Below, in pieces: positions 1 to 11,096 of a stretch of DNA of 64,000 bases. Under the pieces are notes generated by a model. That model was given only the letters and a program-made list of their open reading frames with translations. It had not been told where the DNA came from and ran no database searches. The position numbers and the translations under genes are program-made. How positions within the stretch are numbered: the first letter of the stretch is position 1; the number at the start of each line of letters is the position of its first letter. Source of the stretch: Linnemannia schmuckeri (Eukaryota > Mortierellomycota > Mortierellomycetes > Mortierellales > Mortierellaceae); NCBI GenBank assembly GCA_029449235.1, contig JANATG010000007.1, forward strand, positions 1,302,001 through 1,366,000, read 5' to 3'.

Positions 1-92
1 GCCATTAGCCCTTCGTCGTCGCTTCCCATCAATCCTCTGCCCTATTTCTGTCGCCATCTCTGGCCCGCCTCTCTTGCTTTCTTTCTTTTGCC

Positions 93-3000
93 ATGATCCC
101 CCACCCGCATTCCATCTTGCCGAACACTCCCCCGGCTACTTCTACTTCTACAACTCCCTCTCCTTCCGCTCCTTCCACTTCTACTTCTACTCTTTCTCTT
201 TCTCACCCTAGTCTCGTTGCGCTTTCGCCCACCGACCAGCCTAGCATTGGACATAACCCTCACCTGCCACACCAGCAACAACAGCAACAGCTCACCCGAG
301 AACAACAGCAGGTTCAGCTCCAGCAGCGTCTCCTCCTTCAACAACAACAACAGCTAGCGCAGCTGCAGCTCCAAAACCTCCAGATCCGTCAAAAGAAGCA
401 ACTCCTCGCAGAGCAGCAACAGCGCTTCCAGCAACAACAGTCCTTACGCCACAAATCCAGTTCTGCTTCGATTTCGCCTCCTATTCTCGTTCAAACAGTG
501 CCCTCTCCAAGCACAATCGTCGAGCCTGTATATTCCTCAGGTCCTGCCTTCCCTCCTCTACTAAAGCAAGAATTGCTTTTAAAGCCTCCAGGTGCCACCA
601 TCACCGCCACGACGACCCCGATCAACGCACCTTTTCCCTCGTTTGCACATCCATACCTCAACGTAGCACTAACGACTGCTACGACTGGCACAACTGCTAC
701 TGTCCATACCACCAGCATCCGATCCAATCCTCCTAATCTCCTTCGTGCCTCTGTGCCAACGACTGCATCAATGGATATCATGGCCATGGCTCCCTTTCCT
801 CTTCACCAGCATCATTCTATTTCCTCAAACATGCTTTCTCTCCGACAGCCTATAGAACAAATTGCCACCCTGTCAATACAGGAACAACAGCAACAACAGC
901 AGCAGTCCTCATCACAACAGCCACAGCTACAGCAACAGATGCACGCACTAGGTCCTATGAATACATATTACCATCCTCTAGAATATGAGTCCAGCCAGGG
1001 TCAGCCATCGCTGCCCATGAACCTCTCGGGTCCTGCATACCCCAGCCAAGGCTGGGTCCACCCCGGAAATACGCTGCTGAACTCCAACATGCCTCTTCTT
1101 AGCTCGGAATCACGTAGGTGCTTTTTATTGGGCTTTTTTATCGTTTATTTAGTTTGGATCTACCTGTCTGCCGATGAATGATCTGAGGGAAATCCCCGAT
1201 CTAGTGGCCCCTAACACGTTCTATTTTATTTTCTCCTTCCTTTTTTGTTAATCGTATGTTCACTAGAACTACCCCAGGGACTGCCTCCAGCTCGCACAAG
1301 CACAACAAGCGACACATTCATCGTGCGGGCAGGAGCTGGATTCCAGCAAGAGGTATGGCTGTCGTTTATTCTTCATCTACATACGACCACCGATGGAATG
1401 GACCGTTAATATTCAAGCGGGCGAAACTAATACTTACGAAGGTCACTAATACATATTTACTCCTACTTGTTCAAAAAAAAAAAAAAAAAATAGTTGAATG
1501 GTTATTCAATTGACGCAAGGATTATTCAAAAGAAAGACCAGATGGAAGACAGCTCGGTTGGCGGCGCATCGAATCTGGTCGAGGAGGTCCGGACAGGCCA
1601 ACAGTTCTTGATCAAGCTGCAGCTGACACGCCAGGCGGGCACACCACTCGGCAACTCCAAATACCCCACAATGCGTGTTGATCGTCGCGAGGCCATCAAC
1701 ACAGCAGGAGAACCTCGTGCCGATGCTGAACCCCTTACCCTCCAAGTCATTGTCCATCTTGCAAGAAGCGGCCAGATCAGGAAAGGCGCTTGTGCCAAGT
1801 GCTGTCACAAGGTGAGTAACATCCGACTACTCTTTGTACTGGGCGTAGGCTTTCACTCTAGATTGTCACTGATCTTTTTTTTTTTTTTTTGCGCGGTTAT
1901 GAAACGTTTCTAGTACGGTCCATCTTCTCCTATCTTGGTCTTGCTTGACCCTCTTTCGCCATCAGCAACCGACACATCCTCTTACGCTCATGTGGACTCA
2001 TCTACTGGATCCGTCACCGTCCTTGCCAAGGTTATCTGCTCTTCCACTGATCATGGCGAACGCGGCAACAAAGATCGATACCTCTTTGAATTCAGGCTCA
2101 AGCGCACAAGTTCCATGCTTGCAAAAAAGACTACTGCCGATATGAAGGAGGACGACGCCGATACAGTCGCCACCTGTTTCACTGCCCCTATTATGTGCTC
2201 TGGACACCACAAGGCCAAGCGAGTCTACCCCAGCCAGCGCCCCGCCAAGGTGACCAAGGAGGGTCCTACTCCTAAGACCAAAACTATCAAGCGCCAAAGG
2301 AGTGTTCCCAATGTCACCACGATGCCCAACAACAGCCATCAAATGTCGATAGATCATAGCGACGAATTCCTCCGGTCAGGATCAATTTCCAGTACCTCCA
2401 GCTATCCTTCGCCACTCTCTTTCATGCACGACAACATCACCAACTCTTCAATGGTTTCAAACTTTGGAGACGACCAATCGAACGACTTTGACTCAGGCAG
2501 CAACACAATCTTCAGTCAGCGGCCGCCCATTGGCATGGGCGATGGCTCAGAGCCTCAGTCTCAGCCACCAAGGATTTTTGAGGTCAGACCCGACAGTGGC
2601 CCTATTCGCAAAACGACCGATGTGGCTCTTCGTGGGCTCTTCTTCCAGGAGGGCATGGTGCCTTACTTTGGATGCTTCCCGGCACAGGACATCGTTGTTG
2701 AGACGTCCAATCTTATCCTCTGCAAGGCTCCTGAGAGCCCTCTTCCAGGAACGGTCCCTATCACCCTTTACGACAGCCTGGGCAACAGCTTTGTTGATCT
2801 GAACCAGTTCACCTATACGGACGACACCGAGACGGAGCTTTTGATCTTGCAGCTGCAGCTTCGACTCGCCCACCGTGCTCTCGAGTATCTCCATACTCAG
2901 GCGACAGGTCGCAAGGGAGATGTGAACGATATCCTAAAGGAGATTCCAGGATTGGGCACAAATGGTATAGGTGATGGATCTTCTAGTGGTGGCAATATGA

Positions 3001-4805
3001 TGTCCGATTATGTACCCACAGACGAGGATGCAGAGCTTGTTATTCTGACACGTGAGCAGGTCGAGGAGGGTCTGTTGACGACTCTGGACCAGCTCCCCGC
3101 TGGCATGGACATTTCGTTCCAGCTGGAGGACCAAGGCAACTTGCTTCATTTGAGTGTCCTTATGGGTCTTGACCGTCTGGCGTTGCGCCTGATTGAGGAG
3201 GGATGTGAACTCGATGCCCTTGATGCCTGGGCCATGACGCCCTTGATGTACGCGGTTGTGAAAGGAAATGAAACCATCATTCGTTCCCTTGTTATCGGTA
3301 AGTCTTCTCTCTGCCTTGGCGCCACTCCTTGCGCGGAAACCTTTCAATTGTACCTTCTCAAAAAAGCACTGTTAGCTAATATCATGAATATCATTTTATT
3401 TATGTATTTTATTTTAGCTGGAGCTTCGTCATCGGGAGCTAGAAATCCTTACGAGTTTTACTCGTTTTTGCCTCGTCCTGTGGCTCCTACAGCGGCGGTG
3501 GCCGGATACCTTGCTGTGAGCTGCACTCGTTATTCGACGACATCTCGCACCTTGGTTTCAACCCGCTCTCATGGTCAACTCGATATGGTCGAGATCGAGA
3601 ATGACGAAGGATCCATCTCAACTGACAGCAACTCGGACGCTGAAGATTCGACTGCCGACTCGCCTCGGGATCTTTTGCCAACTATCGCCGTGGGTCAGGC
3701 TGCGGATGATCAAGGTGACCATTCTTTGGCTCGGCTTGCGCAACGTATTCGTGGAGTCTACATCAATCACGATATGCCTCCTCTGGACCAGCAGGATTTG
3801 CCGCCTATGCATGTCATGGGCTCGGACGGTTCGATTACGATCAATAACAAGGTTTTGAAGAGAGACGAGATACCTCGAGGCGTTATTCCCGGCGACACCA
3901 TCGCGACAGATAACGAAGAATCAGGATACCACAGTGGTGTCTACTCTGAGGTCCAGGATCGTCTCCGCCTCTTGCACGAGTCCTCGCTTCCTTCGGAGGG
4001 TGTTGAGATGTCTGTTGCTTTCAGCAAGTTGACGCCTTCTTCGATCTCCTCTGCTGTTCTTCCTTCTGGCCCTGACAACTTGTTCAGAACAGGCGATTCG
4101 TTCGGCATTGAGATTCGATTGGCAACGGTCCCCATCCTTGACTCTATTCTGCCTCAGCCCTCGTTGCCCAAGGAATTCCTGGGTATACGGTTCCCTCACG
4201 AGATGGTCAAGCGGGTAGGCGGTCGTTCGGTCTCCATCCTAAACGAGATGACCTATATCCTCGAGACCAGCATTGAGCTTGGCCAGTCGTCGATCTCAGC
4301 CTCTTCTTCGCCAGATCATCTTCACCATGATCATGCTGGAGACGGTATTGAGCTCAAGGGATCTTGTAACTCGTGTTCAAAGTTTCTTCATGAGCACCGT
4401 CGACTCTCACCTTCGCGCGTCTCGCAGGAGAACCCATCGGCATACCCCATCCTTCAATTCAGCATCCCTGCTCCTCCAACCGAGATGGCTCAAACTGCCG
4501 AGGGGGGAGTTGCGGAAGAAGCTTCGACGTATAGCACGGGTGTGATGGAGCTACGCCAGGGACAGGTCGATGTCCGAGCTCGTGTTAATTGCTCAAGTCT
4601 GCACCATCTGATCCAACGCGAGAAGGCAAGACGCGCTGCAGAGATTTCGTCCTCATCTGCAACCCCAGCTGTGGACTTTAAGGATCTGGAGGATCCAGGC
4701 TATGTCTTCCACTTCCGGTTGATCCACCCTACCCTCCACACTGTCGTTGCTCGTTTCTCGACAGACCCCATCTTGTTCCAGAGCTACTCTCGCGGACGCT
4801 CCTAG
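93..4805 (+). CDS. SPT23/MGA2-like transcription regulator (IPT/TIG plus ankyrin) with a duplicated N-terminal-type module
   Basis: Model: exons 93-1113, 1267-1352, about 1533-1811, 1914-3297 and 3418-4805, giving about 1385 residues. An in-frame TAG at 6-8 makes ATG 93 the first usable start. Residues 1-340 are Gln/Ser/Pro-rich with CAG/CAA tracts, as in an activation region. Next comes a module with C-x2-C (CAKC, about 456), PIL and VICSS motifs, then an IPT/TIG domain (about 680-765, starting PPRIFEVRPDSG) and two ankyrin repeats (about 864-930). The last 240 residues repeat the first module: CNSC, PILQFSI, VNCSS and FHFRL. IPT plus ankyrin is the plan of Spt23/Mga2, the yeast activators of fatty-acid desaturase genes. 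Those are anchored in the ER by a C-terminal membrane helix, and I see none here. The last intron (120 nt) is divisible by three, so retention would insert 40 residues in frame. The acceptor of exon 3 is uncertain (1533 or 1542). The family call is fairly sure; the target genes are unknown. Confidence 0.75.
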
Positions 4806-5425
4806 GTGGTTCTTTTTTTTTTTTTTCTTTTTGCTGCGCCCTTTTTCATTTTTCATGATCCTTTATGTCCACAATAATCTTCATGCTCTTTTCCACACCC
4901 CTCATTGCCTCATTCTCTCTTTTCCTTGTAGATTCCCTTGTACTTTCATGACTTATGTTCAAACAAAATAAAAAACAATCATCACATGCATGTATCTTAT
5001 ACTAAAAACCTGAGGACATGCACGCTTTTGTTTCATTTCAATCTTCCTACGCCACGTCAACTTTCTCTCTTCCCTTTATTTCTCCCAAACCCACCTGTAT
5101 CTCGGAAGGTAGGCTTGACCACGCTACTGTTCATTTCGTCCATCTCCTTATTTCAAGGCACACTTGTTTTTTCTCTTCAAACTCTCTTTACACACGGTCA
5201 GAAAACTTTTTTCGCTTTCAAACATCCTTTTTACATTGTCGGAAATCCTTTTTTAATCCTCTCCGCCTCTATAAGTCTTGGAAGAGTAGACTTCACCGTT
5301 TGACAGATTGTTTTTCCTCTTCATTTTTGTTGTTGTCGTTACTCCTATCAGAGTTGTCCATTAGAGCTGCAAGAAAGAGCGAAAGAGTCGTGGCAGCCTG
5401 TGTTTTTTTTCCTCTAGCGATCACC

Positions 5426-5472
<47 letters not shown>

Positions 5473-5792
5473 AGAATTTTATTTTCCTCAGGAACACTGT
5501 CCATCATAAGGATCGACGTTTTTTCGACGATCCTTAATTTTTATTTTTTTGCGTGTAAGAGTCCCGACTACCATGGCGCATTCTTTTTTTTTTTTTTTTT
5601 TTTTTAATAACACCATCCCCCTCCCCTTCCGTTTCCCTTTCTTCCGCCTTTTCTCCTCATCTTTGGATCAGGAAGAGCGAACAAAAAAAAGGTGATATGA
5701 AGACGAATATGTCAATGCGCGATATCAATTTATTACAAATAATGCTGTTTTTTGGAATGTAAAAGAAGGGAGAGAAGAAAAAAGATGATGGA
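4806..5792. other. Convergent intergenic spacer with T-homopolymers
   Basis: This spacer separates the 3' ends of the SPT23-like gene (+) and the karyopherin gene (-). It contains T runs near 4811, 5430-5470 (about 41 T) and 5585-5605, pyrimidine-rich sequence and one strong hairpin (listed separately). I see no supported coding region. Confidence 0.7.
5508..5535. other. Perfect-stem hairpin between convergent genes
   Basis: The arms aaggatcg (5508-5515) and cgatcctt (5528-5535) are perfectly complementary. After one A-A mismatch, two further C-G/G-C pairs close on a T6 loop (5519-5524). It lies between two convergent 3' ends and could form in transcripts from either strand. A role in 3'-end formation is inference only. 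Confidence 0.6.
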
Positions 5793-6721
5793 TTACTGGA
5801 GGTAAGGAGCCAAGGCGGAAGCGCCAATGTTCATGGCAGGGAACTGCTGGTTCAAGGCCTTGACGAGCTCAACCATCTCCTGACGGGTGTGGGGCTTGAG
5901 CTCGTCCTCCTTGGACAGGACGTTAGCGAAGATCTCGAGCAACTGGGGCATGTTGTTGAAGCACCAGGCGTTCTGGTTCTGAATCAACTTGAACAAGAGC
6001 TTGTAGACAGGCTCGTTCTCCTCATAATCGCGCTTCAAAGGCAATGCCGAGACAAAGACGGGCAAGACCTGGTCGACGGGGACGGCCTCGGGGTGACGCA
6101 TGATCATACGAGCGACAGCTCCGCATGCATTGTCGGTCACATTGTCCAAGTTCTGGCCCTGGAACAAGGGGTATAAGGCCGTCAAGAGGGCGGGGTATTG
6201 CGACGAAATGTCCATGGTTGTGTTCTGGCAGAGGGCTCCAACAGTGTAGGCGGCGTTGCTGCGGACCTCGGGCTCCTCATCCGAGAGACCCTTGAGGGCA
6301 ATGGGGAAGATGGTCTCGGTGAAACCGGTGACGCCCGAGAGCATACCGGCGGCGATCTCACCAAGGCATCCAATGGCCATCGAGCGCTCGCTGGTGGGCT
6401 TGGACTTCTTGTAGTACTTGGCAATGTGAGGGATAAAAATCTTGGCGTATTCGACAAAGTTCTCGCCCAAGACAGCGGCGAGAGCACCAACCAAGTCAGA
6501 AGCGGACGAAATCAGCAGAGCGTCAAACTCGGCTTGCTCATCCTCGTCCAAAAGACCCTCGTCGTCAGCAAGCTCCTGCTGGCAGAAAGCCTTCTTCTCA
6601 AAGATCAAGTTCAAGTGCTCAGCAATCGTGTTGATGTCTATAGTTATTTAAATACATGCGTAAACAACGGTTAGCGCTATGCTTCCTAACCATATCATAG
6701 ACCATGGACCATAGAATGTGC

Positions 6722-6758
<37 letters not shown>

Positions 6759-9700
6759 TACGCTCAGCAACAATGCCGGGTCCGCAAAGTTTGAGGGTCT
6801 CGACCATCTCCTGGCAAAGCTGGACAACGACCATCCTATAAACAAATAGCCACAAGTTGAGAATGGTCAGTTTATGGTTCATTAACAACTTCCTGAGCTC
6901 TCCCTTGTGTTCTTCCACAGAGACAGTGACGTGGTCTTTTGCTTCAGTGTTTTATCAATTCATCTCATAAGATATCGAATTGAGCTGGGTTTAAAGTAGC
7001 TGATTTGGGATCATCGTTGAAAAGAGGCATACGCACAATTGGAGAACTAAAACAAAACAAAACATGAAAAAGAAACTTACTTGTCATCCTCATCCTCCCA
7101 GATGGAAAGGATGGAGGGCATAACCAAAGTGTTCAACTGGGCAACGTTGTCGTGGAGAGGAACGGCGACAGGGAGACCAGCCTTCCAGTCGGCAGGGTTG
7201 GAGATCTTGTAGAAAGTGCGGAGGAAGTTGAAGAGGGCACCGCACGAGGCCTTGCGGACACCATCGGACATGTGAGTGGTCAAGTTAACCAGTTCTTTGA
7301 CGCTCGACTCGACATAGGGCAAGAAGGCGGTGCGGGTGTGCTGGAAGAACTCGCCGATAGTGTCGGCAGCGACTTCCTTCTCATCGGCAATGGCAGAGCG
7401 GAAGACGTAGTTCAGGTCCTCAGCGGTGTCCTCGCCATCAATGTCGTCCTGATCACCAGTTTCGTTATCGAAGCGGGTGGTGTTCTCATCCAACTGGCAC
7501 GAGGCAATCAACTGGGGAACAATACCGGCCAAGTAGGGCGAGAACTCGTCCTCAAAGACCTGGGCGATTCCGGCAAAGAAGTAGTAACCACACTCACGGA
7601 GACGGGTGTTGTCCAAGAGCAGTCCCTGCATGGCCAAGTTCATCAAGTCGTTCAAGTAAGGCCTGAAAGCATCCTTTCCGACGGCAGCGGCAATGGCACC
7701 GAGAGCATCGGTGGAGACGGCACGGAGCATGAGCTCGTCCTCATTGGAGTGAAGAGTCATCAGGTGCTGAAGACGCTTGATCACCTCGGGGAAGTAAGGG
7801 GTGAACTCGGACCCAGAGGCATGGGCAGCGCTTCCGATGGCGGCAACAACGATGGCACGGGTCTCGCCCTGGGCGTTATCGAGCATGATAAGCAACTTTT
7901 GCATCAACTCGGTGAGGTACTGGAGAATGTTCTCGCCCAAGCCCTCCAAAATGGCATCCAAGGCATTGCAGGCTTGCTTGGTGATCTCAGGGGTAGGCTC
8001 GTTCATCAAGTTGAAGACAAGGGGCAAGAGAGTGGCGTGGTTCTCGGCGACCTCATCAAACTCCTCGGCAAAAGAGCTCAAGGCCATGCAGGCAGCGCGA
8101 CGAACGTTGGCCTCGGGATCCTGGAGACCAGCGCAGACAATGAGAAGGAGCTCGTTGAATTTGGGACGGATAAAATCGACAGAGCCCTCGACCAACACAG
8201 CGAGGGTGACCATGGCAGCCTTGCGGAAAAGAGGGTCAGCATTAGCCATGTAAGCGAGAATGCCCTCCAAGGCGACGGGGAAGACCTGCTGGGGGGGGAG
8301 GTTGGTGGCGAGGGTGTTGATGACCTTGAAGGCGAGGCGAGCGGGTGAATCCTCATCGGAATCCTCGGGCTCCTCTTCGGCAGCGATGGGCATCAATTGC
8401 TGGATCATGGGTCCGACCAACTTGAGACGCTGGATCTTAGTCTTCTTGTAAACGATAGCCCACATGATGAAGGAGAGGGCCTGGACACGCATGACAGGCT
8501 CGAAGGTGGTGTTGGCTCCGATGCTCAAAAAGAACTGGATCAAGTTCTGGACGTGCTTGGAGAGGATTGGGATCTCAAGCAACAAGAGAGTATCAAAGAC
8601 ATCGAAGCACTTGGCAGCAGACTCCTCATCGCTGTCGTTAAGGCACTGCTGGAGGACGTTGACCATGTGGGGAACGAGCTCAGAGAACATGGCGATCTCA
8701 TCCTTTTGATCCTCCTCGATAAAATCGGCCATCTTGCCCAAAGCCTGGACGGTGGTGATGCGGACAATCTGAGACTCAGGATCCTGGATGGTGCGGTTGA
8801 ACAATTCCAAGAGCTGACGCAAGTTGTCGGCAAAGGCGTCAGTGACCTCGAAGATGGCATAAATGACATAGACACCAACCTCGCGGTGTCCAGCGTTGGC
8901 GCCGTTGGAGCACTGGAACAAGAAGGCAAGGAGCTCGTTCCAGGTGTTGGCAGGGATCTCAATTCTTCCAACAGTAGCAATAACACGGGCAGTCGAGTGA
9001 CGGGGGAGGGGCCTAAAAAAGTTAATGGGAACAAGGATGCCGAGGAACGATTAGTATCTTGTTAAATCCCACAGCGTACCTTTTTACCCTCGGAGATTCT
9101 TTCGCCTTCAATTCAGTACCACATCCTTAGTAGTGCATTTTTATCCTGTCTCTCTCCTCTTCCATTTCTTCCTCCTCCGCCTCTTTTTGAATAACAGATT
9201 GAACCATTTCCTGAGAAACAACACGCGTAACCAGAAAAATGGACTTACTCCTGCTCGTTCAAAATAATCTCTAAGAGTCTGGCCTTGGTATTGGTGCGGA
9301 CCTCAAGGTCCAACTTTGCCCACCAGTTGGTGATCTGCTTGCGGAGCTCGACAGCAGCAAGTTGACGGATCTAGAGGGAGGTGAGAGGAGGCCAGACAGG
9401 TGGCAAGGAGCGAATGAAAACAATAACAAAAAAAAAGATTTACGAGAGTAAGTGAGTGCTCTCAAATCTCCTCTTTTGTTTACGCTTTCACTAAGAGCTT
9501 TTCTTGCTCCTGATCGGTCCTGTTTTGTTGAAGCGTTGGAGGTTTCTAGAACTGACGGGGCTTCATTCCTATTGTTGCTCCCGTTGCTAGTATAGTTATC
9601 ACTGCTGTTGTTCCTTGGACAGTAGAAAACCACTCCTCCTGGTCCTGTCGCGATAATTGGGCAAGTCCTGTCAAAAAGGCTGAAATGGACGTAGTTGTTG

Positions 9701-10179
9701 TATATTTCCTCCACGCTCGATTGCTCTTCAAGTACATATGTGTACGCACAATGCGTCGACATGTTATAGTCTTGCATATAGCATGAATGAATGCAAGATT
9801 CCGCATAGGGCATGATATAAGGTCGGATGGGGGGTTCCTGTGCTTACCTCCTTCTGTGTCGAGGATTGGATGATATGGACGAGGGCGGGGACACAATTGG
9901 CATCAGCGAAGAACTGGGTGCTCAATGCCTTGGTAGCCTAGTTATTATTGCGGCAAGAATGTGTTTGTATGTATTTTTTTTGTTAGTTGCTTGAGCTTCG
10001 GATCTTGCTTTTGTTTGACGTGAGATTCAGGAACAGACGTGATGAATGAGGAGGAGTTGTTGTGTGATGCTATTGTCTGATTGTTGAAAGAGATGAGTTA
10101 CCTCCTTGATCTGGTCGCTGTTGTTCGAGAAGAGGACCTGCTGCAGGGTCTGCTCGAGACCGGCCACGTATTGCTCCAT
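5793..10179 (-). CDS. KAP123: Importin-beta family karyopherin, KAP123/importin-4 type
   Basis: Model, minus strand: exons 10179-10102, 9937-9848, 9370-9249, 9012-7081, 6835-6762 and 6637-5793, with all phases closing, for 1046 residues. The protein is HEAT repeats throughout, with the N-terminal importin-beta region at MEQYVAGLEQ and a conserved RHSTARVIA segment near residue 100. An acidic loop (EEEPEDSDEDS) sits mid-protein, as in Kap123/importin-4. The length matches the family (about 1080-1110). These karyopherins carry ribosomal proteins, histones H3/H4 and other cargo into the nucleus in a RanGTP-controlled cycle. Importin-5/Kap121 is the main alternative, but the repeat sequences around VFPVALEGIL and the C-terminal end resemble Kap123/IPO4 more. 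Intron 5 carries a run of 34 A (6723-6756 on the + strand), that is poly-T in the sense strand just after the donor. Confidence 0.9.
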
Positions 10180-11096
10180 GGTGAGGTATGTGTGTGAGGA
10201 GGGGGAGGGAGAGGTGAGGGTGAAAAAGAAGAAAAAAAAAAAAAAAAAAACAGACAATTCCTTCCACAAAAATAATCATAAAAAACAAAGTCCGTTCTCG
10301 CCACCCTTTTTTGCTTTTGTGTTTTTTGTTTTTTATGTACGATTTTTTTCATTCCTGGTTCATGCCACGTGATAGATAACGTACAAAGTGAAGGAAAAGC
10401 GCCCTGACCTACCTTCAAGACCAGCACAAAAGTGTTCCAGAAAAAAGACTAAGAAAAAAACCGACTCAGATGGAAAGATGGATGTGCGTTCATTTTCGAT
10501 CTTTCTTTTTTAATAATATTTATTCACCGTTGTCCTTTGAGTCCCTTGGCGGTTGGAGGGTCGAAACGGTTTTCTTCTGCGAGCTTTGTGATAGGGCCAC
10601 TCCGCTGTGTGGTGCCATTGCCGTTGTTGCCCTGCCTTGTCTCGTTTGGTGCCAGGCTGTGTGGGGTTGTGTTCTACTACATCATCACCCATCATCATCG
10701 CCAAGGGTAGTCGATAATACTGTACTATGAACAAAGAAACGACGCTAGTGAGTTGTCCTTATCACACTTGTGCCTTCTTGAGCCTTCTTGTGCCTTCCTT
10801 TGTTCCATTCCGTTTTTTTCTTCCCTTCTTCGTCTTTCCTTCTCTCCTCACTTGCTCCACCTGCACCCTTCATCATTTCTTCAAACTCCCCATACTTTCA
10901 CTCTTCTCTTCTTCTTCTTCTTCTTTAATTCTCGTTCTTCTCTCGCTCTCTTTCGCTCTCTTTCGCTCTCTTTCGCTCTTATCGTCCACATTCAGATATT
11001 GATCTTTTGCTTTCCCACCCTTTTTACCGAGCATATTCATTATCAAATACTGCACACACACACACACAGACATACACACACAAACCCAACTCAGGT
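10180..11096. other. Divergent spacer, likely promoters and leaders on both sides
   Basis: The spacer lies between the karyopherin start (-) and the next start (+). It holds an A18 run near 10232-10250, a pyrimidine-rich stretch at 10790-10930, a short tandem array of the octamer ctctttcg at about 10937-10980, and a CA-rich block at 11050-11085 directly upstream of the + gene. I see no supported gene. Confidence 0.55.
10937..10980. repeat. Octamer tandem repeat (ctctttcg)
   Basis: About four to five copies of an 8-base unit, ctctttcg, lie in the pyrimidine-rich leader region of the next + strand gene. Seen directly. Confidence 0.8.

Noticed and set aside
7152..9065. Long + strand frames (up to 398 residues) opposite the karyopherin
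   Set aside because: Antisense shadow of the HEAT-repeat coding exon caused by its codon bias; the minus-strand protein is clearly real.
9271..9813. A 180-residue minus-strand frame
   Set aside because: It lies across intron 2 and exon 3 of the karyopherin in the wrong frame.
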